Shown here in pieces: positions 17,537 through 25,503 of a stretch of DNA of 38,414 nt; position 1 is the stretch's first letter, and every line of letters begins with the position of its first letter. Under the pieces are notes generated by a model. That model saw nothing but the letters and a program-made list of their open reading frames with translations. It was not told the origin of the DNA and searched no databases. The position numbers were made by a program, and so were the translations under genes. This DNA comes from an uncultured Arachnia sp. (GTDB lineage: Bacteria > Actinomycetota > Actinomycetes > Propionibacteriales > Propionibacteriaceae), in assembly GCA_947493705.1 (NCBI GenBank), contig CANLSH010000031.1:1-38414 (forward strand), read 5' to 3'.

Positions 17537-18187
17537 TTACATGGCCTTTCGGGTTTGTGTGAATCTGTAGCCCACGTTACGGACCGTCCCGACGTACCAG
17601 TCAAACTGTCCAAGCTTGGCGCGGAGACGTCGCACATGGACATCCACGGTACGGGTGCCGCCGTAGTAGTCGTAGCCCCACACCTGGCTGAGAAGAACCT
17701 CGCGCGTCAGTACCCGGCCGGGATTGGCCATGAGGTAGCGCAACAACTCGAATTCGGTGTAGGTCAGGTCAAGTGGCTCACCGGAGAGTGTCGCAAGGTA
17801 GGCGGCCTCATCCACCCGGATTGGCCCAAATGCCAGGATTTGCGCATCACCCGCGGACCGCAACAACAGCCGGATGCGGGCGTCGAACTCGGCGGGTTCG
17901 CTCGTGTCGGCGACGAAATCCGTGAAACCCCACTCGCGGCCGATGAGGGGCACCCCACCTGGCGGGACGAGCAGGAGTATGGCCACGTTCGCCCGTGCCC
18001 CTCGCAATGTGGTGGTGACTGCGCGCGCCCAGGACAGGTCATCTCGACCATCAACGACGGTGACGTCAACAGTGTCCATGCGGGTGATGGCTTCAGCCGT
18101 GGTGGCGACGGCCGACGTCGCGTGGCTGAGGAGGGAAAGCGCGCCCGGGATCGTTGCGCCGGGGGAGACGAAGAGCACTGTGCCCAT
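17537..18187 (-). CDS. GlnR-like atypical OmpR-family response regulator
   Basis: A 216-residue regulator with an N-terminal receiver-like domain and a C-terminal winged helix (about 120-216: LTYTEFELLRYLMANPGRVL, VWGYDYYGGTRTVDVHVRRL, VRNVGYRF). The receiver lacks the usual acidic pair after strand 1 (it reads VLFVSPGA) but keeps an Asp in VVDGRDD. This is the pattern of orphan GlnR regulators, which act as unphosphorylated dimers. The winged helix is strongly OmpR-like. ATG 18187 has GGAG upstream, and a longer in-frame extension would remove the divergent promoter region. Position before mshD supports GlnR. Nitrogen genes as targets are an inference, since none lie in the window. Confidence 0.8.
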   Translation of the reverse strand: MGTVLFVSPGATIPGALSLLSHATSAVATTAEAITRMDTVDVTVVDGRDDLSWARAVTTTLRGARANVAILLLVPPGGVPLIGREWGFTDFVADTSEPAEFDARIRLLLRSAGDAQILAFGPIRVDEAAYLATLSGEPLDLTYTEFELLRYLMANPGRVLTREVLLSQVWGYDYYGGTRTVDVHVRRLRAKLGQFDWYVGTVRNVGYRFTQTRKAM

Positions 18188-18219
18188 GCTGTTCTTCTCC
18201 TGCCGCTGTGGGGACTGGT

Positions 18220-18235
18220 CCTTACAATCGTAAGG
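18220..18235. promoter_or_regulatory. Short palindrome over a possible -10 element between divergent genes
   Basis: CCTTAC-AATC-GTAAGG lies 33 bases upstream of the glnR-like start and includes TACAAT, a good -10 hexamer for the plus-strand gene at 18300. It could be an operator of the divergent promoter region. It does not match the GlnR box I know. Confidence 0.35.
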
Positions 18236-18299
18236 GGTGCGCGCCCCCGGCCCGGCGGCATCACCGCCCGGAGGCCCGCGCGTGAGGCCCGCAGGTACC

Positions 18300-19112
18300 A
18301 TGGCGTGCATGCCCAAGCGATTTCCGGACGAGCTCTTCCGGGACTTCGACACCGAGGAATCCGAAGATGCATCGCAGCGCTCGGGGTCTGTTCGGGTGCC
18401 CAGGCGCTCCGCACGTGCCTCCTACCGGACTCGGGACGTCCGGGAATTCGCACCGCCCATTGTGGTGGCGGGCGTCGTCGGAGCACTGTTGCTGGGGTTC
18501 GGTGTGGGAAAGCTGGTGACGAACCAGCAAGAGGTTGTGCCCATGACACCGCTGGAGCCCGCGATCACCAGGAGCGCGGCGACGACGACACCCTCTGCGA
18601 CGCCCTCAGCGGAGTCGACTCTGGCTCCCTGGAGCGGTCCCGTGCGGACGATCCCTGCCCTGAACGCCACGGGCAGGTGTCAGGGCGGCATGGGAGACAC
18701 AGCGCATCCCGCCACCAACCTTGTGGATGATGACCCTAATACACAGTGGCGATGCCCGGGCTCGGGGGTGGGGGAAAGTATCTCCTTCGATCTTCCGGAG
18801 GGGGAGGAGGTGGTGGGTGTGCGGCTCGTCAACGGCAACACTTCCAGCCCGGACCGCTACCTGGCGGAGCGACGTATTCTCAGCGTGAAGTGGGAGTTCA
18901 GCGACAAGTCGTGGGTGGTGCAGCCACTGGCCGCCAACGACAGTGGGCCGCAGGAGTTCCGGTTTCCGCCCACCACCACCAACGGCCCCGTCACCATGAC
19001 TGTGCTCGATGCGACGGTGCCCGGTGACTCATCCGGACAGGATGGGGACGAGACGGTGGGGCGCAACGATGCGGTCTCCATCAGTTCGCTGGAATTTCTG
19101 GGTGTGGCCTGA
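18300..19112 (+). CDS. Membrane-anchored protein with NADase-type glycan-binding/discoidin-like domain
   Basis: A 270-residue protein. A charged cytoplasmic N-terminus of about 50 residues is followed by one membrane helix (PPIVVAGVVGALLLGFGVG), a Ser/Thr/Pro-rich linker and an exported beta-sandwich. The outer domain shows HPATNLVDDDPNTQWRCPG, GVGESISFDLP and YLAERRILSVKWEF. This resembles the F5/8 C-like family I know as the NADase-type glycan-binding domain, which in actinobacteria usually follows a helix of this kind. A cell-envelope or glycan-binding role is an inference. ATG 18300 has AGG upstream; ATG 18309 is an alternative. It is divergent from the glnR-like gene. Confidence 0.75.
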   Translation: MACMPKRFPDELFRDFDTEESEDASQRSGSVRVPRRSARASYRTRDVREFAPPIVVAGVVGALLLGFGVGKLVTNQQEVVPMTPLEPAITRSAATTTPSATPSAESTLAPWSGPVRTIPALNATGRCQGGMGDTAHPATNLVDDDPNTQWRCPGSGVGESISFDLPEGEEVVGVRLVNGNTSSPDRYLAERRILSVKWEFSDKSWVVQPLAANDSGPQEFRFPPTTTNGPVTMTVLDATVPGDSSGQDGDETVGRNDAVSISSLEFLGVA

Positions 19113-19177
19113 ACTCCTGCCCCATGGGAGGGCTCAGATCAGCCCCAGTCCCGTCGGAGGGCCCGGAACGCGGCAGG

Positions 19178-19615
19178 TCAGGCCCACTCGTCGGTGTCGA
19201 TGAGGATGGTGATGGGGCCGTCATTGATGGATGACACCTGCATGTCTGCACCGAAGCGTCCGCGACACACCTCTGCGCCCAGCCCTTCCAGCTGCTGACA
19301 GAACTGCTCCACGAGCGGTTCGGAGATCGACGCCGGAGCGGCAGCGCTCCAGGACGGACGCCGTCCCTTGCGGGTGGCGGCATGCAGTGTGAACTGGCTG
19401 ATCACCATGATGGGGGCGTCCACGTCGCTGGCTGAGCGTTCACCCTCCAGGATGCGCAGGCTCCAGATCTTGGCGGCCACGGCACGGATCTCCGCAACGG
19501 AGTCGTTGTGCGCGATACCCACCAGTACGAGCAGTCCGGGACGGGGGAGCGCCGCGAGGGGTTCGCCGTCCGCGGTGACGCTTGCTTGCGCGACTCGGGT
19601 GATGACAACGCGCAT
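19178..19615 (-). CDS. dtd: D-aminoacyl-tRNA deacylase
   Basis: A 145-residue DTD-family enzyme. It removes D-amino acids (and glycine mischarged on tRNA-Ala) from tRNA. The two active-site blocks are present: SQFTLHAATRKGRRPSW and NDGPITI, the latter corresponding to the cross-subunit Gly-cisPro motif. The start begins MRVVITRVAQASV. ATG 19615 is preferred over TTG 19621. It converges on the plus-strand gene ending at 19112; the 65-base gap has only weak hairpins. Confidence 0.95.
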   Translation of the reverse strand: MRVVITRVAQASVTADGEPLAALPRPGLLVLVGIAHNDSVAEIRAVAAKIWSLRILEGERSASDVDAPIMVISQFTLHAATRKGRRPSWSAAAPASISEPLVEQFCQQLEGLGAEVCRGRFGADMQVSSINDGPITILIDTDEWA

Positions 19616-19758
19616 GAACAAGGTGTCTACGTCATCGGTGTGGGCTGGGGCAAACGGGGCCGCTCGCTAGACTTGGGCGACGACGACGGCGCCCGGTCAT
19701 TCCGGGCATTCCCGAATTCACCGAGGGCCGTACAGGACCCAAGAAGAAAGTGGTGCAC

Positions 19759-20259
19759 ATGCAGATCGATATCGAGGTTCCGGAAGGCCTCAACCCGGCG
19801 CTGACGGCTCTGGGCTGGCTCGTGGGCCGCTGGGAGGGGACGGGCAACGGAACCGATCACGAGGGCAAGGACTTCAGCTTCGAGCAGCGCATCGAGTTCA
19901 AGCACAATGGTGACGAGTACCTGTACTACGTCTCCCAGACCTTCCTCATCGAGGACGACAAGCCCGGGCGCGCGTTGGGCATGGAGACCGGCTTCTGGCG
20001 CCCCAAGCCCGACGCGTCGCTGGAAGTGGTTCTGACCAACTCGGATGGCTGGACGGAGGTTCTCCTGGGCAAAATCCAGGTCACGCGAATCGATCTCCAG
20101 ACCGACGCGGTCGTGCGCGCCGAGGGCGCCAAGGTCACCCACTCCTCGGCTTCCCGTCTCTACGGCAAGGTGGAGAACGACTTGATGTATGCGCTCGACC
20201 GCTCCACCCAGACCCATGAGCTGCGCCCGCACATGTGGGCGCGTCTTAAGAGGGTCTGA
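19759..20259 (+). CDS. Nitrobindin-family haem-binding beta-barrel protein
   Basis: A 166-residue nitrobindin/THAP4-like protein (formerly DUF1794). The GxWxGxG motif is present as GRWEGTGNG, and the C-terminal segment HELRPHMWARLKRV supplies the histidine that would ligate ferric haem. Family members bind haem and react with nitric oxide or peroxynitrite. An in-frame GTG 19750 would add three residues. ATG 19759 is chosen, though no clear ribosome binding site decides it. The gene ends one base before ygfZ, so the two are probably co-transcribed. Confidence 0.87.
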   Translation: MQIDIEVPEGLNPALTALGWLVGRWEGTGNGTDHEGKDFSFEQRIEFKHNGDEYLYYVSQTFLIEDDKPGRALGMETGFWRPKPDASLEVVLTNSDGWTEVLLGKIQVTRIDLQTDAVVRAEGAKVTHSSASRLYGKVENDLMYALDRSTQTHELRPHMWARLKRV

Positions 20260-20260
20260 C

Positions 20261-21208
20261 ATGAGTGCTGTGATGGTTGACGACGGCATGGATGCGGGTA
20301 TTGCGTGGCACCACGGCAACCCTGTGGCTGAGGGGCGCGCCATGGCTGATGGCCTGGGCGTCGCGGACCTCGGCACGCGGGACGTCGTGGAGATCGAGGG
20401 CCCGGACCGTCTCACCTGGCTGCATTCCCTGACCAGCCAGCACCTTGAATCCTTGGCTCCCGGAATCGCCACTACTGCGCTGGTGCTGGCCCCCACCGGG
20501 CACATCGAACACGTGCTGCATGGTGTTGACGACGGAGAGCGGTTCCTTGCCTGGACCGAGCCGGGGCGTGGCGGAGCCCTGGTGGAGTGGCTGGAGCGCA
20601 TGCGTTTCATGTCGCGGGTCGAGGTGCGCCTGCGGCCGGACCTGCGCATGGCCTGGTGTGGTCATCGCGTCGAGATCCCGGCCGGATGGGCCGTCCGCGA
20701 CAGTGAACTCGGTGGCTCCGATGTCTTTGTACCGCGGGATGACGACCTGCCCAGCACTGCGAACACCGTCGAGGTGGGACTGTGGGCGTACGAGGCGGCG
20801 CGTATAGCCGCCGGGGTGCCGCGAATCTTCGTGGATACGGATCACCGCACCATTCCCAACGAGATTGGCCTGATGGGAACGCATCTGGAAAAGGGCTGTT
20901 ATCGCGGCCAGGAGACGGTGGCCCGTGTGCATACCCTGGGGCGCCCGCCGCGGAGGTTGGTGCAGTTGCACCTGGACGGCTCCCTCTCCAGTCTTCCCGA
21001 GGCCGGGGCGCCGCTGATGCTGGATGGTCGAGCCGTGGGCTTCGTCGGGTCCAGCGCCCGCCACCACGAATTGGGGCCGATCGCGCTCGGGCTGGTGAAA
21101 CGCAACGTGGCAGTTGACGCGCAACTCCTCGCCGACGACATTCCCGCCGCGCAGGAAGCGCTCGTTGACCCGGACGTGGGCCTGCACGTCCGCCCCGTAC
21201 TGCGGTAG
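20261..21208 (+). CDS. ygfZ: YgfZ/GcvT-family folate-binding Fe-S cluster repair protein
   Basis: A 315-residue aminomethyltransferase-fold protein. The diagnostic motif KGCYRGQETVAR is present with its conserved cysteine, as is an early GcvT-like block (VVEIEGPDRLTWLHSLTSQ). YgfZ proteins use tetrahydrofolate and assist Fe-S cluster enzymes, including MiaB in E. coli. The gene begins one base after the nitrobindin stop. An in-frame extension to 20189 lies inside the previous gene and is rejected. Pairing a haem/NO-reactive protein with an Fe-S maintenance protein suggests a shared nitrosative or oxidative theme (inference). Confidence 0.9.
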   Translation: MSAVMVDDGMDAGIAWHHGNPVAEGRAMADGLGVADLGTRDVVEIEGPDRLTWLHSLTSQHLESLAPGIATTALVLAPTGHIEHVLHGVDDGERFLAWTEPGRGGALVEWLERMRFMSRVEVRLRPDLRMAWCGHRVEIPAGWAVRDSELGGSDVFVPRDDDLPSTANTVEVGLWAYEAARIAAGVPRIFVDTDHRTIPNEIGLMGTHLEKGCYRGQETVARVHTLGRPPRRLVQLHLDGSLSSLPEAGAPLMLDGRAVGFVGSSARHHELGPIALGLVKRNVAVDAQLLADDIPAAQEALVDPDVGLHVRPVLR

Positions 21209-21357
21209 TTGACTGCGGCGCACGGGTTTGGGCGGATTCCGGACCTGAGGGCTGAGAGCTGAGGGCATCGGAGCTGGGCGGCGGATCAGGCGGGGCTGAC
21301 GGACCATTGCCGAACGGTGAACGCGAACACGGAGGCGGGGCGGACGTGTCGTCCGAT

Positions 21358-22326
21358 TCAGGGCACGAGCAGTTGGCGGGAGATGTGGGCCAACATCGTC
21401 GCGTCCGCTGTGCCCCCGAGTGCTCTCACGGCCAGCAGTGCGGCACCGGCGACGCCGTCGGAGACGGGAAGGGCTCGATGCCCCAGGGCGGCGTGCACGC
21501 GCTGCCCCACTGGCCCGCCGGGGTCCAGTACGCTACCGCCCAGCACCACGGGAGCGGTGTTGGTCTTTGCGAGTGTGTCCGGACCGAGGCTGGCCAGCGT
21601 GGCCAGCGCATGGACTCCGGCCTGCTCACAGATGGCGGATGCCACCGGGTCAGCCACCGCCTCTTCAGCGGCGAGAACCGCGAGGTCGCTCAGCTTCATC
21701 GGTGTTCTGGACTGTGACCAACTCAGAAGCGCGGCCAGTTCGTCCCCGCGCACCCCCTCTCTCGATGGGATGTCCGTCAGTTGGTGCAGTAGGCGCGGTG
21801 TGAGTGACGTGGTTGGTCCACGACCATCGAGTTCGGCCGCGACGGCCCTCGCCACGCGGTGACCCATCCAGAAGCCCGACCCGTCGTCGCCGAGCAACCA
21901 TCCCAGCCCGTCGCGGATGGCGACCAATTCCCCGTCGAGGATCCGGGCCGCCACCGCGCCGGTACCCACTATCAGGACGTGGCCGTCCAGCTCCGGAGTG
22001 GCGGAGAAGTAGGTGGCCAGCAGGTCGCTGACAACCGCAATGGTGTGCGGGAGGCCGTGTGAGCGCAGCTCAGTGAACAGTTCCGGGAAGTCCCGCGACA
22101 CGGTGCCCGCCACTGCGGCAATGATCATGTGCGGTGTGTGGGGGCTGGCTGCCGTGGCACGAAGACAGGCCTCGGCAATGTGAGAAGCGGCCCGGGCGGG
22201 GTCGGACACCGGATTGCCGCGTCCGCTGCGTGCGATGGGCCCGCATGACCCGTCGCGGGTGACCACAACGGCTCGGGTGGTGCTGCCTCCAGCGTCGATG
22301 GCGAGGGCAGCGGGAATGGTGGACAC
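21358..22326 (-). CDS. BadF/BadG/BcrA-type ATPase, N-acetylglucosamine kinase-like
   Basis: A 322-residue ASKHA-fold kinase. The phosphate-1 motif is AIDAGGSTTRAVV, the second phosphate motif is LIVGTGAVAARI, followed by GWLLGDDGSGFWMG, and the adenosine motif region is VVLGGSVLDPGG. This matches NagK-like members of the BadF family, which phosphorylate amino sugars recovered from cell-wall turnover. The substrate is not certain. GTG 22326 is supported by a strong GAAGGAGG seven bases upstream. It is probably transcribed alone, because a hairpin separates it from tpx. Confidence 0.85.
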   Translation of the reverse strand: MSTIPAALAIDAGGSTTRAVVVTRDGSCGPIARSGRGNPVSDPARAASHIAEACLRATAASPHTPHMIIAAVAGTVSRDFPELFTELRSHGLPHTIAVVSDLLATYFSATPELDGHVLIVGTGAVAARILDGELVAIRDGLGWLLGDDGSGFWMGHRVARAVAAELDGRGPTTSLTPRLLHQLTDIPSREGVRGDELAALLSWSQSRTPMKLSDLAVLAAEEAVADPVASAICEQAGVHALATLASLGPDTLAKTNTAPVVLGGSVLDPGGPVGQRVHAALGHRALPVSDGVAGAALLAVRALGGTADATMLAHISRQLLVP

Positions 22327-22374
22327 GCCTCAACCTCCTTCGGCTATCGGGGCCTGAACTGCTGGGAATGGGTG

Positions 22375-22409
22375 TCGCCGACCCGCCCCATGGTGGGGTG
22401 GGCCGGCGA
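22375..22409. terminator. Hairpin between tpx and the BadF-type kinase
   Basis: 15-base arms (TCGCCGACCCGCCCC and GGGGTGGGCCGGCGA, two mismatched pairs) around the loop ATGGT. It lies 26 bases beyond the tpx 3' end. No T-run follows, which is common for actinobacterial terminators. Confidence 0.6.
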
Positions 22410-22435
22410 TGAGGTCCTTCAGTGAAAAGGTGGAA

Positions 22436-22933
22436 TCAGTTGAGTGCCGCCAGTGCAGCGTCGTAGTCGGGCTCCGTGGTGACCTCGGGCACATGCTCGG
22501 TGTAGGTCACCACACCCTTCTCGTCGATGACGACGACGGCGCGTGACAGCAGCCCCTCCATGGGGCCGTTGATCATGGTGACGCCGTAGTCCTCGCCCAT
22601 CGTGGTCCGGAAGTCCGATGCGGTCACCACGTTCTCGATGCCTTCGGCCCCACAGAAACGTGCCTGCGCGAAGGGCAGGTCACGAGAGATGCATAGCACG
22701 GTGGCGTTCTTGAGCTCGGCAGCCTTTTCGTTGAACGTGCGAACGCTGTTGGCGCAGACGCCGGTATCGAGGCTCGGGAAGATGTTGAGTACAACTCGGC
22801 GTCCGGCGAAGTCCGAGAGTTTGACCGGCTGGAGGTCCGTGCCGACGAGTTTGAAGTTGGCGGCCTTGGAGCCGACTTCGGGCAACTCACCCTGGGTGGT
22901 GACGGGAGTGCCTTTGAAAGTGATCTGTGTCAT
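22436..22933 (-). CDS. tpx: Thiol peroxidase
   Basis: A 165-residue Tpx-subfamily peroxiredoxin. The peroxidatic cysteine lies in [16 protein letters not shown] and the resolving cysteine in [12 protein letters not shown], the spacing typical of atypical two-Cys Tpx. N-terminal [18 protein letters not shown] is family-typical. It reduces hydrogen peroxide and alkyl hydroperoxides with thioredoxin in the cytoplasm. It starts 59 bases downstream of satD on the same strand. Confidence 0.97.
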   Translation of the reverse strand: MTQITFKGTPVTTQGELPEVGSKAANFKLVGTDLQPVKLSDFAGRRVVLNIFPSLDTGVCANSVRTFNEKAAELKNATVLCISRDLPFAQARFCGAEGIENVVTASDFRTTMGEDYGVTMINGPMEGLLSRAVVVIDEKGVVTYTEHVPEVTTEPDYDAALAALN

Positions 22934-22992
22934 GTCGCCAATCTTCGCCGATGTTGGCGCCGGGGGCGAACTAATTCACCGATTGGCAGTTT

Positions 22993-23634
22993 TCAGGGCA
23001 GGGTCCGGAGGGCAAGCATGGCCTCAGCCAGGGCTCGCAGGTCATTGTTCTTCACCCGTTGGGTGTTGGCAGATGGGCTGATGTTCTCGGCTCTGGCCAC
23101 CTCAGCATTCTCAAGCCCCCTCAGCAGGCCGATGAGACTGCGGCGTGCACCGTCGCGCAGGTTGGAGAGGTTCACGTCCACCAGCCTGACAAGGGCATCG
23201 GCTGCCGGGATGGCGGCTGGGCGTTCGTCCCGGATGGCAGTCCTCACCCCGTCGTATCCGGACTGGCGAGAGAGCTCTTCGACAGAGTTGATCGCTTCCC
23301 TGGCCAACCACCAGGCGCTGCCATCCTGGATGCCGCGATCCTCATCGATGATGCGGATGTCGCCTCCACCCAAGCCGAATCGCATTTCTGCTGTTCCGAA
23401 CAGCTGGTCAGTGAGCGTCGAGGTTGCTTCGAGTGCCTGACCGAGGCTTTTGAAGACGCCCTGGATTTCGTCACCCACGGTGACCCGGATCGCGTCATAC
23501 TGGGGTACCTGTTCGTTGGTGTGGGCGATGGCGGCGAGTACGGCCTCATGTACAAGTTCTCGCTGTGGTCCGCGGGAGCTGACCACGTCCCCTATCAGAG
23601 CCACGACGTTAGGTATTTCCTTCACTTTCGCCAT
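22993..23634 (-). CDS. SatD family protein
   Basis: A 213-residue protein matching the SatD family: ALIGDVVSSRG at the N-terminus, VTVGDEIQGVF, then LRFGLGGGDIR-like (here MRFGLGGGDIRIID), and a C-terminal segment AENISPSANTQRVKNNDLRAL that could be a helix-turn-helix. Family members are annotated as DNA-binding proteins from streptococcal sat loci, and their role is poorly defined. The start is ATG 23634. Its leader (23635-23665) is AT-rich against its surroundings (ATATTACCTTAACTAAATCT), a plausible promoter or autoregulatory site. A perfect long palindrome lies about 50 bases upstream. Confidence 0.8.
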   Translation of the reverse strand: MAKVKEIPNVVALIGDVVSSRGPQRELVHEAVLAAIAHTNEQVPQYDAIRVTVGDEIQGVFKSLGQALEATSTLTDQLFGTAEMRFGLGGGDIRIIDEDRGIQDGSAWWLAREAINSVEELSRQSGYDGVRTAIRDERPAAIPAADALVRLVDVNLSNLRDGARRSLIGLLRGLENAEVARAENISPSANTQRVKNNDLRALAEAMLALRTLP

Positions 23635-23684
23635 ATGAAGATATTACCTTAACTAAATCTCAGGTGAGCATCGTCTCTCCATTT

Positions 23685-23730
23685 AGTGTGGGCTCCAGCT
23701 GCCGGTAGACCGGCAGCTGGAGCCCACACT
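23685..23730. repeat. Perfect 22-bp-arm palindrome between divergent genes
   Basis: The arms AGTGTGGGCTCCAGCTGCCG plus GT, and their exact complement, are separated only by AG. The site lies upstream of both satD (minus) and the membrane gene (plus), so no annotated transcript reads into it from a 3' end. No T-run follows on either strand. It may be a cruciform, a protein-binding or recombination site, or a terminator for an unannotated transcript. Confidence 0.85.
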
Positions 23731-23781
23731 CTTTGCTCGGAGCGCTGGCGACGCTGTTGATCACGCGAATGTCGGAGGTGC

Positions 23782-23797
23782 GTGACAGAGTTGTCAC
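23782..23797. promoter_or_regulatory. Small inverted repeat before the membrane protein gene
   Basis: GTGACA-GAGT-TGTCAC, perfect 6-bp arms, lies about 20 bases before the preferred start and just upstream of the GAGGGG ribosome binding site. An operator or leader hairpin is possible; chance cannot be excluded. Confidence 0.3.
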
Positions 23798-23816
23798 ACA
23801 GTGAGGGGTGGAAAAC

Positions 23817-24278
23817 GTGTGGATTCTCGTGGCTCAGTCAGCAATCATCGGGGCGTGTTTCGCTCTTGCAGTTTTCGCCGGAACGCCCATGGTGCGGTGG
23901 CTGCTGAAGCGCATCGAGAATCGCCACACTGTGGACCCGCCGGCCACGTCCGCTGACGTGACCATGGGCGGAGAGCCCCTGCCGATGACGGACACCCAGC
24001 AATCGGGTGATGTGCCGGGTTTGGGTGCGGCAGGTGAGCAGCTTCAGGGCGGCTACTGGATCGGCCTCCTGGAACGGGCCGCGCTGTTCGCGTGCGTCCT
24101 CAGCGGTTTCCCAGCCGGCATTGCCGTCGTGCTGGGGGTCAAGGGCCTCGGTCGCTATCCCGAACTGCGCACACCTGCGGGAAGCAAGGGTGAACTGTTC
24201 ATCATCGGCACTTTCGCCAGCATGCTGTGGGCCGCGCTCTTCTCCGGTGTGGCCTACGGACTGGTGCGGCTGTGGTGA
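23817..24278 (+). CDS. Small conserved-type membrane protein of unknown function
   Basis: A 153-residue protein with about four hydrophobic segments: one at the N-terminus (ILVAQSAIIGACFALAVFAG), two after a polar loop (ERAALFACVLSGFPAGIAVV) and one at the C-terminus (ELFIIGTFASMLWAALFSG). The loop holds GYWIGLLERAA, a motif seen in small actinobacterial membrane proteins of unknown role. GTG 23817 is preferred because GAGGGG ends eight bases before it; GTG 23808 is in frame but overlaps that site. The stop overlaps the next gene (GTGA), so the two are co-translated. Confidence 0.75.
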   Translation: MWILVAQSAIIGACFALAVFAGTPMVRWLLKRIENRHTVDPPATSADVTMGGEPLPMTDTQQSGDVPGLGAAGEQLQGGYWIGLLERAALFACVLSGFPAGIAVVLGVKGLGRYPELRTPAGSKGELFIIGTFASMLWAALFSGVAYGLVRLW

Positions 24279-24913
24279 ACCCTGAGGCCAACGGGCTGCT
24301 CCCGGAGGAAGTGGTCCGCGATCTCCTGATGCGATGGCAGGAGCCGCATCGTCACTATCACGGCGTGAGCCACCTTGTGGGCGGTCTGCAGGCATTGGAA
24401 GAACTGGGAGGGACCAGGCTTGAGCGCCTGGCGTTCTGGTTCCACGATGCTGTGCACTCCAACACCACACCGGAGGACGAACGCGCCTCTGCGGCGCTGG
24501 TGTCCGAGCTTCTTGGCAGATACGAGGATCCTCGCGACATCGCGGAAATCCGGCGACTGGTGCTCCTGACCGCGGGCCACCACACCGAGACCCGGGACCA
24601 CGCTGGCCAGCGGGTATGTGACGCAGACCTCAGCGGGCTGGGAGCCGACCATGTGACCTATCGACGCAACGTCGCCGGAATCCGTCAGGAAATGCCGCAT
24701 CTCAGCGATCTGCAGTGGGCTGCGGGAAGGCATGCCTTCCTGACTCGATTCCTGGAACGGGAGCGTTTTTTTGCCACCGACATCGGATACGGACGGTGGG
24801 AGCAGAGGGCCCGCGGCAACTTGTCAGATGAACGTGTGGAACTTGACGCGATCCTGCAGAAGGATGCCACACATCTTGACATGACCCGGCAACGCGAGAG
24901 GATGGAGGGATGA
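24275..24913 (+). CDS. HD-superfamily predicted metal-dependent phosphohydrolase
   Basis: A 212-residue protein of the COG4339-type HD family. Metal-ligand motifs are visible in order: RHYHGVSHLVGGL, the paired FWFHDAVH, LTAGHHTE and DADLSGLG. These fit a helical phosphohydrolase, but the substrate (nucleotide or other phosphoester) is unknown. GTG 24275 overlaps the stop of the membrane protein gene, and the stop overlaps the SRPBCC gene (ATGA), making a three-gene coupled operon. Confidence 0.82.
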   Translation: MNPEANGLLPEEVVRDLLMRWQEPHRHYHGVSHLVGGLQALEELGGTRLERLAFWFHDAVHSNTTPEDERASAALVSELLGRYEDPRDIAEIRRLVLLTAGHHTETRDHAGQRVCDADLSGLGADHVTYRRNVAGIRQEMPHLSDLQWAAGRHAFLTRFLERERFFATDIGYGRWEQRARGNLSDERVELDAILQKDATHLDMTRQRERMEG

Positions 24914-25374
24914 CCGATACAGATCGCATCAGTGTTTCCCGCCGCATCGACGCCCCAGCCAAGGACATCTTCGAGGTGCTGACCCTCCCATCGAACCACG
25001 TGAAAATCGATGGCTCAGGATTCGTCCGCTCCGACGAGCATGCAGACCGCATCCACAAGACCGGCACCAAGTTCGTCATGAACATGGAGGGCGATCACAT
25101 GGGTGGTGAGTACCAGACCGACAACTGGGTCAGCGCATACGCCGAGAACCAGATGGTGGGCTGGAAGACAGCACCGGCGGGCGTGGAGCCTCCCGGATGG
25201 GAGTGGCTGTGGGAGCTCAAGGCCGACGGCGCCGATGCCACGGAAGTGACCCTCACCTACGACTGGTCCAAGGTCACCGACAAGGACCTTCTCGACAAGC
25301 TGAAGTTCCCGCTGGTCCCTGAAGAGGACCTGGAAGCATCACTGGGCAACCTGGCATCCATCGTCTCGAGCTGA
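24910..25374 (+). CDS. SRPBCC (START/Bet v 1-like) family protein
   Basis: A 154-residue polyketide-cyclase/SRPBCC protein: N-terminal strand VSRRIDAPAKDIFEVL, a central hydrophobic pocket region, VTLTYDWSKVTD, and a C-terminal helix ending NLASIVSS. Such proteins bind hydrophobic ligands in a deep cavity; the ligand is unknown. It is the third gene of a coupled operon and is followed by a strong terminator. A paralogue with the same YDW and TDE/TDK landmarks lies at 27568-28026 on the other side of typA. Confidence 0.85.
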   Translation: MTDTDRISVSRRIDAPAKDIFEVLTLPSNHVKIDGSGFVRSDEHADRIHKTGTKFVMNMEGDHMGGEYQTDNWVSAYAENQMVGWKTAPAGVEPPGWEWLWELKADGADATEVTLTYDWSKVTDKDLLDKLKFPLVPEEDLEASLGNLASIVSS

Positions 25375-25418
25375 CCTGGAACAACCCAAACCGACAGTCC
25401 AGAACTGGCGTACAGAGA

Positions 25419-25444
25419 GGGCACCCACCACACGGTGGGTGCCC
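25419..25444. terminator. Bidirectional terminator hairpin between the SRPBCC gene and typA
   Basis: Perfect 11-bp GC-rich arms GGGCACCCACC / GGTGGGTGCCC around ACAC lie between two convergent genes, 44 bases after one stop and 59 beyond the other. There is no clear T-run, but the position and stability fit a shared terminator. Confidence 0.85.
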
Positions 25445-25503
25445 CTAGTCCGTGACCATCGATGACGGATCTGAGCGTGGCGTCACGGGCGCGGGACTCG
25501 GCG

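Noticed and set aside
19113..19177. Short hairpins between two convergent genes as a terminator
   Set aside because: The stems are only 4-5 bp with no T-run; too weak to call.
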